From DAOQAU01 sp035354275 (GTDB lineage: Bacteria; Cyanobacteriota; Vampirovibrionia; Gastranaerophilales; Gastranaerophilaceae), in NCBI GenBank assembly GCA_035354275.1, contig DAOQAU010000001.1, positions 1-64,000 on the forward strand: DNA of 64,000 nt. Reading direction: 5' to 3'. Positions 1 to 7,769 of this stretch are shown here, one piece after another. A model generated the notes under the pieces. It did not search any database, had not been told where the DNA came from, and saw only the letters and a list, made by a program, of their open reading frames with translations. A program made the position numbers and the translations under genes. How positions within the stretch are numbered: position 1 is the stretch's first letter; each line of letters begins with the position of its first letter.

Positions 1-2
1 AA

Positions 3-1895
3 GAATTAAAAATGTACGAAAATTATTTTGATTACATTATATGTGGTGATGTTTTAGAACATCTATATAATCCTCTTGACGTAATCATATGTATGAAACA
101 TTTTTTACAAAGTGACGGACACTTTATAATTTCATTACCAAACATAGCACATGGAGGCATAAAGTTAAATTTATTAAAAAATAAATTTAATTACAATGAT
201 TATGGCTTGTTGGATAAAACACATATTAGGTTTTTTTCATTAAAAAGCATTATAGATTTTATGACGAATGCAAGCCTCGAAATAATTGATATTAATATGG
301 TGGTTATGCCAATCGAAAATTCAATTGAAAATGTTCAGGAAAAAGAACATCCTATTGAAATAGTTAATTATATTAAAAAAGATATTGAATCTTATGTTTA
401 TCAATATGTAATTAAGTCTAAAATTTCTAAGCTAGATATGCAAACTTTATTTGAAAAAAATTTTAAAAAAACTTTATTATCCAAAGAAGAAAAACAAATG
501 TTGATGCGAAATCTGATTTTAAGTGAAATGCCTCACAAAAAATTATGGGGTTCGAAATTAAGGCCATTTTTAAGAAATTTAAAGAAAAAATTTTTACCCC
601 CCCCCGTCATAAAAACCCAAAAAATACCAAATACAACAAATATTAAAATGCAAAAACTTGTTAGAAAATTTTTGCAAATTAGTAATAAATATATTATTAA
701 AAACATTAATAGAATATTATCTAAACTTAAAAATCCCCTTTTTTTAAAAACCTTATATATTAATGCTAGTGAAAAATCGTCTGAATATGTTAATGGTTCA
801 AAAATAAATATAAAATTAACCGATGATACCATGAAATTGATTGCTTTTTATTTACCCCAATTTCATCCTATAGATGAGAATGATAAATGGTGGGGAAAAG
901 GCTTTACAGAATGGATAAATGTTACAAAAGCCGTTCCCCAATTTTTAGGACATTATCAACCACACCTGCCGGATGAACTTGGCTTTTATGATTTAAGATT
1001 AAATGAAATTATGTATAGACAAATAGAACTCGCCAAACAGTATGGGATATATGGATTTTGTTTTCATTATTATTGGTTTTCCGGCAAAAGATTATTAGAA
1101 AAACCGATATTTGATTTTTTAAACAACAAAGAATTAAACTTTCCGTTTTGTTTGTGTTGGGCTAACGAAAATTGGACAAGGCGTTGGGATGGGCAAGACA
1201 ATGAAATTTTGATTTCACAAACTATGGAAGATGGCGATGATATTAAATTTATTGAAGATATTATACCTTTTTTCAAAGATTCCAGATATATAAGAATAAA
1301 TAACAAACCGGTATTAATTATTTACAGGATACATCTTTACACTAAAGAAAAAGTACAAAAAATAGTTCGTAATTGGAGAAATTATTGCAAACAAGTCGGC
1401 ATAGGAGACTTACATTTAATTGCGGCACTTACGCATGGTTTTTTTGATAATCCTTCCGAATGGGGTCTAGATGCAGCAATTGAATTCCCGCCTCACAATA
1501 TGAATTTGCCAAATATAAGTAATTATCTGCCAATTATGAATCCGAATTTTAAAGGTGCTATTTATGATTTAAGTAAATATTTTCAACAAGACAATTACTT
1601 GAAAAAAAATGATTTTACAATATATAGAACTGTTTTCCCAAATTGGGATAACACAGCAAGACTCCCCAATAATGGTAGCATTTTCCTTAATGCAAATCCT
1701 GAAACATATAAAAAATGGCTTTCTGATGCAATTAAATTCACAAAAACAAATTATTCAAAAGAAGATCAATTTGTTTTTATAAATGCTTGGAATGAATGGG
1801 CTGAAGGTGCTCATCTTGAACCTGATGCAAAATACGGCTATGCTTATCTAAACGAAACGAAAAAAGCCTTAGAAAATCAATTTGATAAAAATTAA
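3..1895 (+). CDS. Methyltransferase / WbsX-like glycan protein fusion (5' partial)
   Basis: The frame is open from the left edge, so the N-terminus lies outside the window. The first ~100 residues look like the C-terminal half of a class I SAM-dependent methyltransferase (CGDVLEHL, ISLPNIAH). A Lys/Asn-rich linker follows (about 430-820). From the ATG at 831 there is a complete WbsX/GH99-like domain: FYLPQFHP, WWGKGFTEW, NENWTRRWDG and, near the end, NAWNEWAEGAHLEPD. Proteins of this type are encoded in O-antigen and cell-surface polysaccharide clusters, and their exact chemistry is not established. The linker contains a run of nine C (597-605) that could allow slippage. The gene is very AT-rich. 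It converges on the next gene with a 5-bp gap. Domain assignment is firm; biochemical role is inferred. Confidence 0.8.
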   Translation, partial: ELKMYENYFDYIICGDVLEHLYNPLDVIICMKHFLQSDGHFIISLPNIAHGGIKLNLLKNKFNYNDYGLLDKTHIRFFSLKSIIDFMTNASLEIIDINMVVMPIENSIENVQEKEHPIEIVNYIKKDIESYVYQYVIKSKISKLDMQTLFEKNFKKTLLSKEEKQMLMRNLILSEMPHKKLWGSKLRPFLRNLKKKFLPPPVIKTQKIPNTTNIKMQKLVRKFLQISNKYIIKNINRILSKLKNPLFLKTLYINASEKSSEYVNGSKINIKLTDDTMKLIAFYLPQFHPIDENDKWWGKGFTEWINVTKAVPQFLGHYQPHLPDELGFYDLRLNEIMYRQIELAKQYGIYGFCFHYYWFSGKRLLEKPIFDFLNNKELNFPFCLCWANENWTRRWDGQDNEILISQTMEDGDDIKFIEDIIPFFKDSRYIRINNKPVLIIYRIHLYTKEKVQKIVRNWRNYCKQVGIGDLHLIAALTHGFFDNPSEWGLDAAIEFPPHNMNLPNISNYLPIMNPNFKGAIYDLSKYFQQDNYLKKNDFTIYRTVFPNWDNTARLPNNGSIFLNANPETYKKWLSDAIKFTKTNYSKEDQFVFINAWNEWAEGAHLEPDAKYGYAYLNETKKALENQFDKN

Positions 1896-1900
1896 TTTAA

Positions 1901-2905
1901 CTATAGCCAAAAAGTCTTTCTTAGAAAAAACAACGGGTCTTTCTTAATATATTTAAATATTTTTAAAATAATTGTTCTGATATTGTTTGAACTAGAACGT
2001 AATTTATCATTAGCATAAACGCATTTTATTTTAGATAATTCACTAAATTTATTATTTAAAATTTCTTTTTTATAACCCTCATAAAGCCTTTTTAAAACAT
2101 CATTATCTTCAAATGACACTCTGGTATAATTTTCTGACAGTACATCTGCTTTATTGAAATTATAATCACTAAAATGATAAAAAATTAAGTGATATTTATC
2201 ATTTATAAAATATTTATCCCCCTTTAATGTTAAAGTGCGTTCATGTAAATTCCAAGGCGCAACATTTAAACCCCAATTTTCAGAAACCTTTACACGATTG
2301 AAAAATATCGGTGCAAAGTTCATTGGAAGTTGATCAACAAAAATACCCTTTGTTGGTTTTATATAACAATTAACTTCCAATCTTCTCTTCCACCAATCAA
2401 GTATTTCATAGACATCTTCACTTCTTTTTAAAGCCAAAAATCCTAAATTATAAGTTCCATGTTGAGTAAAATCATTTTCTACAGGTGTTTTACCATCAAA
2501 CTCAATAGGTTTATAAATATGAGGAGTTAAAAGAATTGAACTCTCCATAAGTTCTTTTTCTATTGTTGCTAAATTATCAAAGACGTAAGTGTCGGGGTCA
2601 AAATACATAATATATTCAACATCTTTATAATTTTTAAATAAATAATCAAATACAAAAGGTTTAATAGATGTATTTAATTCAATTATATTATATTTATTGC
2701 ACATTTGCTCAAATTTTTCTATTTCTAAGTTATGTGCTTCAATCACCCTATAAGGTTCAAAAAATGAATAATCAATATCTGGATGTTTTATGTCACATAA
2801 ACATATTATAAACTTATAATCGGAATTATGCCTTAAAAGACTATCCCCGAGGGCTTTTGCTTTTGCCAGATAATTATTTGAACATATTGTAAAAATTATT
2901 TTCAT
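1901..2905 (-). CDS. Glycosyltransferase, GT8-like / nucleotide-diphospho-sugar transferase fold
   Basis: A 334-residue GT-A-type glycosyltransferase. It opens with a Rossmann-like strand (KIIFTICSNNYLAKAKALGDSL) and carries a DxD-type metal/nucleotide-sugar motif at about residue 100 (YFDPDTYVF). A second conserved part lies around QHGTYNLGFLAL and VDQLPMN. These features fit family GT8-like sugar transferases acting on nucleotide-sugar donors in the cytoplasm. It lies between the WbsX fusion and the CmcI-like methyltransferase, so a role in surface glycan or O-antigen assembly is inferred. Donor and acceptor cannot be read from sequence. It shares the low GC of its neighbours. Confidence 0.75.
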   Translation of the reverse strand: MKIIFTICSNNYLAKAKALGDSLLRHNSDYKFIICLCDIKHPDIDYSFFEPYRVIEAHNLEIEKFEQMCNKYNIIELNTSIKPFVFDYLFKNYKDVEYIMYFDPDTYVFDNLATIEKELMESSILLTPHIYKPIEFDGKTPVENDFTQHGTYNLGFLALKRSEDVYEILDWWKRRLEVNCYIKPTKGIFVDQLPMNFAPIFFNRVKVSENWGLNVAPWNLHERTLTLKGDKYFINDKYHLIFYHFSDYNFNKADVLSENYTRVSFEDNDVLKRLYEGYKKEILNNKFSELSKIKCVYANDKLRSSSNNIRTIILKIFKYIKKDPLFFLRKTFWL

Positions 2906-2990
2906 TATGGTATTATCTTATAATTATAACCCTTAGTAGTCAAGCTTACTTTTATGCTAAAATAATTTAATAAAAGAAGGAAATATTTAT

Positions 2991-3665
2991 TTGATACTTA
3001 ATTTTATTGATATTTTAAAAAGAAAACATGCAAATAAAAAGCAAAGGCAAATTATTGAAAACTTTCACACTTTATATTACAACAATTCTGAACGAACTTG
3101 GCGTAACACAAATTGGCTTGGTATAAATGTTTTAAAATGTCCTTTGGATTTATGGATTTACCAAGAAATATTATTTGAAGTCAAACCGGATTTAATAATA
3201 GAAACTGGAACTTATGTTGGAGGAAGTGCTTATTTTTTGGCTTCAATAATGGATTTATTAGAGAATGGCGAAATTGTTACTATTGACAGCGAAATACGAG
3301 GAAATTTACCAAAACATAAGAGAATAAATTATTTAAACGGTCTTTCAACTTCAATAGAAATTATTGAAAAGGTAAAAACTTTTACAAAAAACAAAAAAAG
3401 AATATTAGTAATTTTAGATTCTGATCATTCTAAAGAAAATGTTCTAAAAGAAATGAGGATATATAACAAATTTGTATCAAAAGATAGCTATTTAATAGTT
3501 GAAGATTCAAATATAAATGGGCACCCGACTCTTCCCGAATTTGGACCAGGCCCATGGGAAGCAATAAACTCCTTTTTAAATGAAAATAAAGAGTTTAAAA
3601 TAGATAAAGAAAAAGAAAAATTTTATTTTACTTTAAATCCTAATGGTTATTTGAAAAAACAATAA
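2991..3665 (+). CDS. CmcI-family (cephalosporin hydroxylase-like) SAM methyltransferase
   Basis: A 224-residue protein with a class I SAM-binding signature (LIIETGTYVGGSAYFLA), an acidic strand end (IVTIDSE), ILDSDHSKENV, and the family-typical VEDSNINGHP followed by FGPGPWEAI. These match the CmcI 'cephalosporin hydroxylase' family, whose members are mostly sugar or natural-product methyltransferases despite the name. Translation starts at TTG 2991, preceded by AGAAGGAA at 2975-2983; no ATG in frame gives a better start. Its position beside two glycan genes suggests O-methylation of a surface sugar, which is inference. Confidence 0.78.
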   Translation: MILNFIDILKRKHANKKQRQIIENFHTLYYNNSERTWRNTNWLGINVLKCPLDLWIYQEILFEVKPDLIIETGTYVGGSAYFLASIMDLLENGEIVTIDSEIRGNLPKHKRINYLNGLSTSIEIIEKVKTFTKNKKRILVILDSDHSKENVLKEMRIYNKFVSKDSYLIVEDSNINGHPTLPEFGPGPWEAINSFLNENKEFKIDKEKEKFYFTLNPNGYLKKQ

Positions 3666-3748
3666 TTACACTTAAAAATTATAAATTAATCTATGAATGT
3701 AATACGCCGTATAATTTATTCGCAACAGGACTAAGTTGTACAAAAAAA

Positions 3749-3820
3749 CTCCCCAGGTTGGACTCGAACCAACAACCTACCGGTTAACAGCCGGTTGCTC
3801 CGCCATTGAGCTACTGAGGA
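3749..3820 (-). tRNA. tRNA-Asn (anticodon GTT)
   Basis: The minus strand folds into a full cloverleaf. The acceptor stem TCCTCAG pairs with CTGGGGA (one G-U). The D-arm is AGCTC..GAGC, the anticodon loop CTGTTAA carries GTT, and the T-arm has TTGGTTCGAGTCCAA. The discriminator is G, and CCA is not encoded. A run of seven T follows on the coding strand and probably terminates transcription. Boundaries were set by acceptor pairing. Confidence 0.95.
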
Positions 3821-3899
3821 ATAATTTCTACTTCGGTCTTTGTAGATTTACTTTTATTTAATTGTTTTTCATTTACCCCCACGTGCTTCTCACGCTCTG

Positions 3900-3915
3900 G
3901 AGCTACTGAGGAATA
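3900..3915 (-). repeat. Duplicated 5' fragment of tRNA-Asn
   Basis: Sixteen bases (GAGCTACTGAGGAATA on the plus strand) are an exact copy of 3808-3823, the 5' end of the neighbouring tRNA-Asn gene plus its flank. The rest of a tRNA is absent, so this is a remnant, not a second gene. It lies about 90 bp upstream of the tRNA on the same strand. Confidence 0.7.
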
Positions 3916-4074
3916 CCTTTCAAAATTTTAACAAAAAAAACTTTTCTTGTAAAGTATTTCTTGACTTAGCGAGTGCTCTTTCTTTATCTAATCATTAATT
4001 TTTATTAAAAACCCTCGATTTTTCCGCAAAAATATTATAAAATAAATTATCTTTACTAATAAAAGGGGGTCTCT

Positions 4075-4470
4075 ATGGAAATTCAAAGTATAAACTCTGC
4101 AGAATCAGGGTTTGCAAATTACGATAATCTTGAACCAAATGATAAAGCAAGTATCCAAAAATCCCTACAAAATCTGGGGATACCTTTAATTATAATTAAC
4201 AGCAGTGCCCGAGCAATTAAAACTTATGCCACGGAGCACGGAATCAATTTGAAATCAATATCTGCAAGAATTGATGCCATGATAAAAGAACAACAGGCAA
4301 AAACCCCTGCTCAAACGCCTCAAAAAGATTTTGAAGACGCACTTTTTTTATCTGGGATACCACAAGAAATTATAAATAAAGGTCAAAATTCCATTGAACG
4401 GTATGCAAAAGAAAAAGGAATAGAGTTACCAAAATCTCCGGACGGTACTGCTTTTAACAAATCGTTTTAG
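4075..4470 (+). CDS. Small hypothetical protein with two internal repeats
   Basis: A 131-residue, probably cytoplasmic protein with no signal peptide or membrane segment and no family I recognise. The start ATG follows AAAAGGGGG at 4060-4068. It contains two copies of a ~26-residue unit: LGIPLIIINSSARAIKTYAT at about residues 34-53, continuing EHGINL, and SGIPQEIINKGQNSIERYAK at about 93-112, continuing EKGIEL. The shared pattern is GIP-x-x-II-N, I-x-x-YA-x-E-x-GI-x-L. A Gln/Pro/Thr-rich linker separates the units. Convergent with the ABC exporter across a shared hairpin. Function unknown. Confidence 0.6.
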   Translation: MEIQSINSAESGFANYDNLEPNDKASIQKSLQNLGIPLIIINSSARAIKTYATEHGINLKSISARIDAMIKEQQAKTPAQTPQKDFEDALFLSGIPQEIINKGQNSIERYAKEKGIELPKSPDGTAFNKSF

Positions 4471-4495
4471 ATAAAACATAGGGCAAAAATTTTGT

Positions 4496-4522
4496 GGCGG
4501 ATTTTTCTCTGAAAAATCCGCC
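4496..4522. terminator. Bidirectional hairpin terminator
   Basis: Perfect 12-bp stem (GGCGGATTTTTC / GAAAAATCCGCC) with a 3-nt loop, located between the convergent ends of the 131-aa gene and the ABC exporter gene. Confidence 0.7.
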
Positions 4523-4545
4523 CTTTAAAATTAAAAAACTTATCC

Positions 4546-6342
4546 TTAGATATTCGACAATTTAACCAAATTTTCAAAATCAGGGAATTTTTTTGACAAT
4601 TCCGAAAAACTTCCTGTGGCAACAACTTCACCGTTTTTCAAATAAACCAATCTGTCGCAGCTTTTCAGCGTCGAAAGCCTGTGTGCTATTGCAATAATTG
4701 TTTTTTCGCCTTTTAGATCGTTGAGCATTTTTGTTATTTCGTGTTCGGTTTCAACATCAAGCGCGGACGTTGCCTCGTCAAAGATAAGCACCTGCGGATT
4801 ACGATAAATCGCTCTTGCAATCGCCAGCCTTTGTTTTTGACCTTGCGACATTCCCCTGAGACCTGAGGTGATTTTGGAGTCAATTCCCTCTTCAAATTCG
4901 CCGACCAAATCAATCAGCTTTGCTCTTTCAAGAACTTCCAAAACTCTTTTATCGTCAATATCGGATTCATTTACTCCCCATGCCACATTTTGCTTAAAAG
5001 TTCCGTCTAAAATGTTTATTTGCTGGGGCACATAGCCGATTATTTTCCTGAGTGCAACAAAATTTTCCGAATTAAGCGTTATTCCGTCAACTTTAATTTC
5101 CCCTGCATCAACAGGCAAAAGTCCCATAATAATATCTGCAAGCGTGCTTTTGCCCACCCCTGAGAGCCCTATAATTCCTATAAATTCGCCTTTTTTAATT
5201 TCAAGGCTTAAGTTTTTAATAACTTTTCTGTTTTCGCTGTAAGAAAAATCTATATTTTTGAGCTCAATTTTATCTTTAAAATCAATTTTCAAATCCGACT
5301 TTTTCTCAACTGAAGAAAAGTCACAATGCTCGTATTCCGTAATTAAACCCCTAACAACTTCTCTTGAAGCATTCATGGCATTTAGGGATGTTTGAATTTT
5401 GTTAAGGGCAGGCGCAATCCTGAAAATCGCCGCAACCGTAATCGCATAGGATGCAATCATCACCGAAGAATTTTGCGCTGTCTGAACAGAAATTATTGCT
5501 GCCAGAATCAAAAGCGAAACGACAACCAAAATTTCTACTATATAAGGCGGAATTGAAGCAAAAAAGTTATTTTGAAAAACAGCTTTGTTGAACTCTTTTT
5601 GGGTTTTAAGATATTGTTCATAAAAGTAATTTTCCGAAGATAAAATTTTCAGTTCTTTTAAATTGTTTATGTTGTTGAGAACCTGAGAGTTGCTTTCCAA
5701 AGACACTTCAAGGAGTTTTTTGGAAAGTTTTTTCATCTTGTTTTTAAAAAATGCGCTTTGAATAAAAAGGCTCAATCCCACAAAAACAGTTGTAACAAGA
5801 GCCGCAAAGGGAAATTTTATGAATAAAAGCAGCAAAATCATTGCCACAATTATAAAATTTGTCGCAAAATTAACCGCCCTGAATACAAATCCGTCTAAAG
5901 ACTGCGGAATAAGGAAATTTAATGTGTAAAGTTTTTGTGCAGGCTGGGTTTTAAGTGCCATTTTATAAGGCGCAAAAAGATAATATTCCATAAACTTTCT
6001 GCTGATATCAAATTTCCAGTTGTTAGCAAATTTATTTTGCAAATAAACGACGCAAATCATAAAGATATTCTTAAGAATAAACAGCAAAACAACAAAAAGT
6101 CCTATAATAAAAGAACCGACCAGAGCGTCTTTAATTTGAAAAATTTCACTGAATTTAATGTAATAACTTGAATTGATAACGCTTTGAGGGTTTATTATCA
6201 ACAAAACGAAAGGATAAACAAGTGCTATTCCTATAAATTCAAACAATCCGGCAATCAAAGATAAAATAAAAAAGCCCAAAAGCCTTATTTTTCTTCCTTT
6301 GCCGAAATATCCGATAAATTTTCTTAAATTACCGATGAACAT
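4546..6342 (-). CDS. ABC exporter, fused TMD-NBD, PglK/MsbA-like
   Basis: A 598-residue half-transporter. An N-terminal ABC transmembrane domain has about six membrane segments in residues 1-330, opening GLFEFIGIALVYPFVLL as in PglK-type flippases. The C-terminal ATPase has Walker A GLSGVGKST, signature MSQGQKQR (variant of LSGGQ), Walker B VLIFDEATSALD and the switch His in IAIAHRLS. It probably works as a homodimer that exports or flips a lipid or lipid-linked glycan. Proximity to the glycan genes at 1-3.7 kb favours an oligosaccharide-lipid substrate, which is inference. A -10 element lies 6 nt before the ATG with no ribosome binding site, so the mRNA is probably leaderless. Confidence 0.85.
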   Translation of the reverse strand: MFIGNLRKFIGYFGKGRKIRLLGFFILSLIAGLFEFIGIALVYPFVLLIINPQSVINSSYYIKFSEIFQIKDALVGSFIIGLFVVLLFILKNIFMICVVYLQNKFANNWKFDISRKFMEYYLFAPYKMALKTQPAQKLYTLNFLIPQSLDGFVFRAVNFATNFIIVAMILLLLFIKFPFAALVTTVFVGLSLFIQSAFFKNKMKKLSKKLLEVSLESNSQVLNNINNLKELKILSSENYFYEQYLKTQKEFNKAVFQNNFFASIPPYIVEILVVVSLLILAAIISVQTAQNSSVMIASYAITVAAIFRIAPALNKIQTSLNAMNASREVVRGLITEYEHCDFSSVEKKSDLKIDFKDKIELKNIDFSYSENRKVIKNLSLEIKKGEFIGIIGLSGVGKSTLADIIMGLLPVDAGEIKVDGITLNSENFVALRKIIGYVPQQINILDGTFKQNVAWGVNESDIDDKRVLEVLERAKLIDLVGEFEEGIDSKITSGLRGMSQGQKQRLAIARAIYRNPQVLIFDEATSALDVETEHEITKMLNDLKGEKTIIAIAHRLSTLKSCDRLVYLKNGEVVATGSFSELSKKFPDFENLVKLSNI

Positions 6343-6348
6343 AAAACA

Positions 6349-6357
6349 AATTTATCA
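6349..6357 (-). promoter_or_regulatory. Extended -10, leaderless start of the ABC exporter
   Basis: Reads TGATAAATT on the minus strand, six bases from the ATG at 6342, with no Shine-Dalgarno in between. Transcription would begin at or next to the start codon. Confidence 0.4.
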
Positions 6358-6386
6358 TAAAAATCATAATTGTTGTATAATATGGG

Positions 6387-6429
6387 AAATAGTAAATAGT
6401 AAATAGTAAATAGTAAATGGTAAATAGAG
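6387..6429. repeat. Heptanucleotide short tandem repeat (AGTAAAT)n
   Basis: About six consecutive period-7 units of AGTAAAT with one G variant. A complementary-type tract (TTCACCT..ATTCACC) follows at 6458-6484, so the whole spacer is a loose inverted composite. It resembles the STRR heptamer repeats described from filamentous cyanobacteria. Confidence 0.75.
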
Positions 6430-6501
6430 AGGGCAAAAATTCAAGTAAAAACTTTTCACCTTTTCAGCTATTCACCTATTCACCCAATAAAGGAGGGAGA
6501 T

Positions 6502-7230
6502 ATGACAAATCCGGTATTTAACCAAAACGCAATCGACAGAGAGCGCGTACTTGATTCAGAACCGATGACGGTAAACGGAGCTATAAACAAAACTTTTATA
6601 CTGTTTTGTCTGCTGCTTTTATCCAGCCTTGTGGTTTGGGACATGTTTTTTAAAGGCTACACTGATAAAGTCGCACTTTTAACTATGGTAGGCTTTATTT
6701 CAAGCATAATAGCGTTTATAGTAATAATGTTCAACAGAAACGCTTTGCCTATTGCAGCACCTGTTTATGCGGCATCGGAAGGTTTGCTTCTGGGCGGAAT
6801 TTCTGCCTATATAGATAAAGCGTATCCGGGAATTGCAATTCAGGCTGTGGGTTTAACGCTTATGGCACTTTTTTCAATGCTGGCACTTTATAGGGTGGGC
6901 GCAATCCGCTGTACGGATAAGTTCAGAAGCGTTTTGTTTATTTCAACGCTTTCTATTGCAGGGATTTATCTGGTAAACTTTATCGGCTCGTTTTTCGGGA
7001 TGCACATTCCTCAAATTTTTACTTCAAGTAATTTCGGAATAGGCTTCAGTATTGTTGTTGTAGCGATTGCCTCTTTGAATCTGATAATCGATTTTGATTT
7101 TATCGAGCAGGGCGCTCAAAACCTTTTGAGCAAAAATTTTGAATGGTACGGCGCTTTCGGGCTTATGGTAACACTCGTTTGGCTTTACATTGAGATTTTA
7201 AATCTGCTGGCAAAACTCCGCGACAGATAA
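6502..7230 (+). CDS. Bax inhibitor-1 (BI-1)/YccA-family membrane protein
   Basis: A 242-residue integral inner-membrane protein with about seven hydrophobic segments and a short soluble N-terminus (TNPVFNQNAIDRE..MTVNGAINKTFIL) typical of the bacterial 'Bax inhibitor-1/YccA' subgroup (PF12811 type). The C-terminal membrane part has NLIIDFDFIEQGAQ and FEWYGAFGLMVTLVWLYIEILNLL, the region that holds the paired acidic pH-sensing residues in BI-1 proteins such as YetJ. Family members are proposed calcium-leak channels or membrane-protease partners; the bacterial role is poorly known. The start follows AAAGGAGGGAG, a strong ribosome binding site. It appears monocistronic. Confidence 0.85.
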   Translation: MTNPVFNQNAIDRERVLDSEPMTVNGAINKTFILFCLLLLSSLVVWDMFFKGYTDKVALLTMVGFISSIIAFIVIMFNRNALPIAAPVYAASEGLLLGGISAYIDKAYPGIAIQAVGLTLMALFSMLALYRVGAIRCTDKFRSVLFISTLSIAGIYLVNFIGSFFGMHIPQIFTSSNFGIGFSIVVVAIASLNLIIDFDFIEQGAQNLLSKNFEWYGAFGLMVTLVWLYIEILNLLAKLRDR

Positions 7231-7257
7231 AATGATATTGTTACTTTTTCTTATATA

Positions 7258-7729
7258 ATTTTTCTTTCGGTACTTTTTGGTTGGGGCCCACCCTTTTGAT
7301 TAAGTATCAAAAGGGAAGGGATAAAAGTACCACATAGCCACTATTGCAAACAAACATATTAAGCGGAATATTTTTGTTGTTCCGTGTCGCCATTTTCTAC
7401 GGCTCGATTTGTCATCCCGCACCTGTTGCGGGATCTAATCTCGCCTTGAAAAGAAGGCAAAGCCACGGCCTACCTGCGTTCGCTAATTATTACTAAACTC
7501 AACTCAAGCTCGCGAACTCGTGCCTTAAGCACTCAAACACACTCGCTTTGCAGTTGTTTCGTTAAGTAATAATTGCTCACTCCGATAAGGTCGGAAGGGG
7601 GTTAGGGGCACAGCCCTGACGCTTTGGCATTTTGTTCGCGTGTTTTTTTCTTTTCTTTCGGTTCGGTTTCTTTTCTTTTTTTCAATCGCAAGAAAAAAAG
7701 AAAAGAAATGGAACAAAATAAAACTAGCC
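7258..7729. repeat. Large dispersed intergenic repeat, copy A
   Basis: No gene is seen in 7231-7769. It contains a structured repeat also present at 20856-21287. The shared core (7477-7640) includes inverted arms ATTATTACT/AGTAATAAT and the string GAACTCGTGCC. The ends share TTTTTCTTTCGGTAC at the left and ACAAAATAA..TAGCC at the right. A terminal inverted pair (TTTCTTTTCTTTTTT / AAAAAAGAAAAGAAA) closes the right side. Copy A carries a ~190-bp left segment absent from copy B, holding the hairpin at 7291-7315 and a palindromic repeat around 7410-7436. No transposase is encoded. Confidence 0.8.
7291..7315. terminator. Hairpin, possible terminator inside repeat copy A
   Basis: A 10-bp perfect stem CCCTTTTGAT/ATCAAAAGGG with a 5-nt loop, about 60 bp beyond the BI-1 gene stop. 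There is no clear T-run afterwards, so a terminator role is tentative. Confidence 0.35.
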
Positions 7730-7769
7730 TATTTAAATTCAAAAATTAATAAATATTATATTTTAATAC

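Noticed and set aside
3821..3850. A segment resembling a Cas12a CRISPR direct repeat (AATTTCTACT..TGTAGAT)
   Set aside because: Only one copy exists, the loop is too long, there are no spacers or cas genes, and the TCTAC/GTAGA pair simply forms a small hairpin upstream of tRNA-Asn.
7525..7716. A 63-codon open frame on the minus strand
   Set aside because: It lies wholly inside the dispersed repeat, follows its palindromes, lacks a ribosome binding site and is not preserved in copy B.
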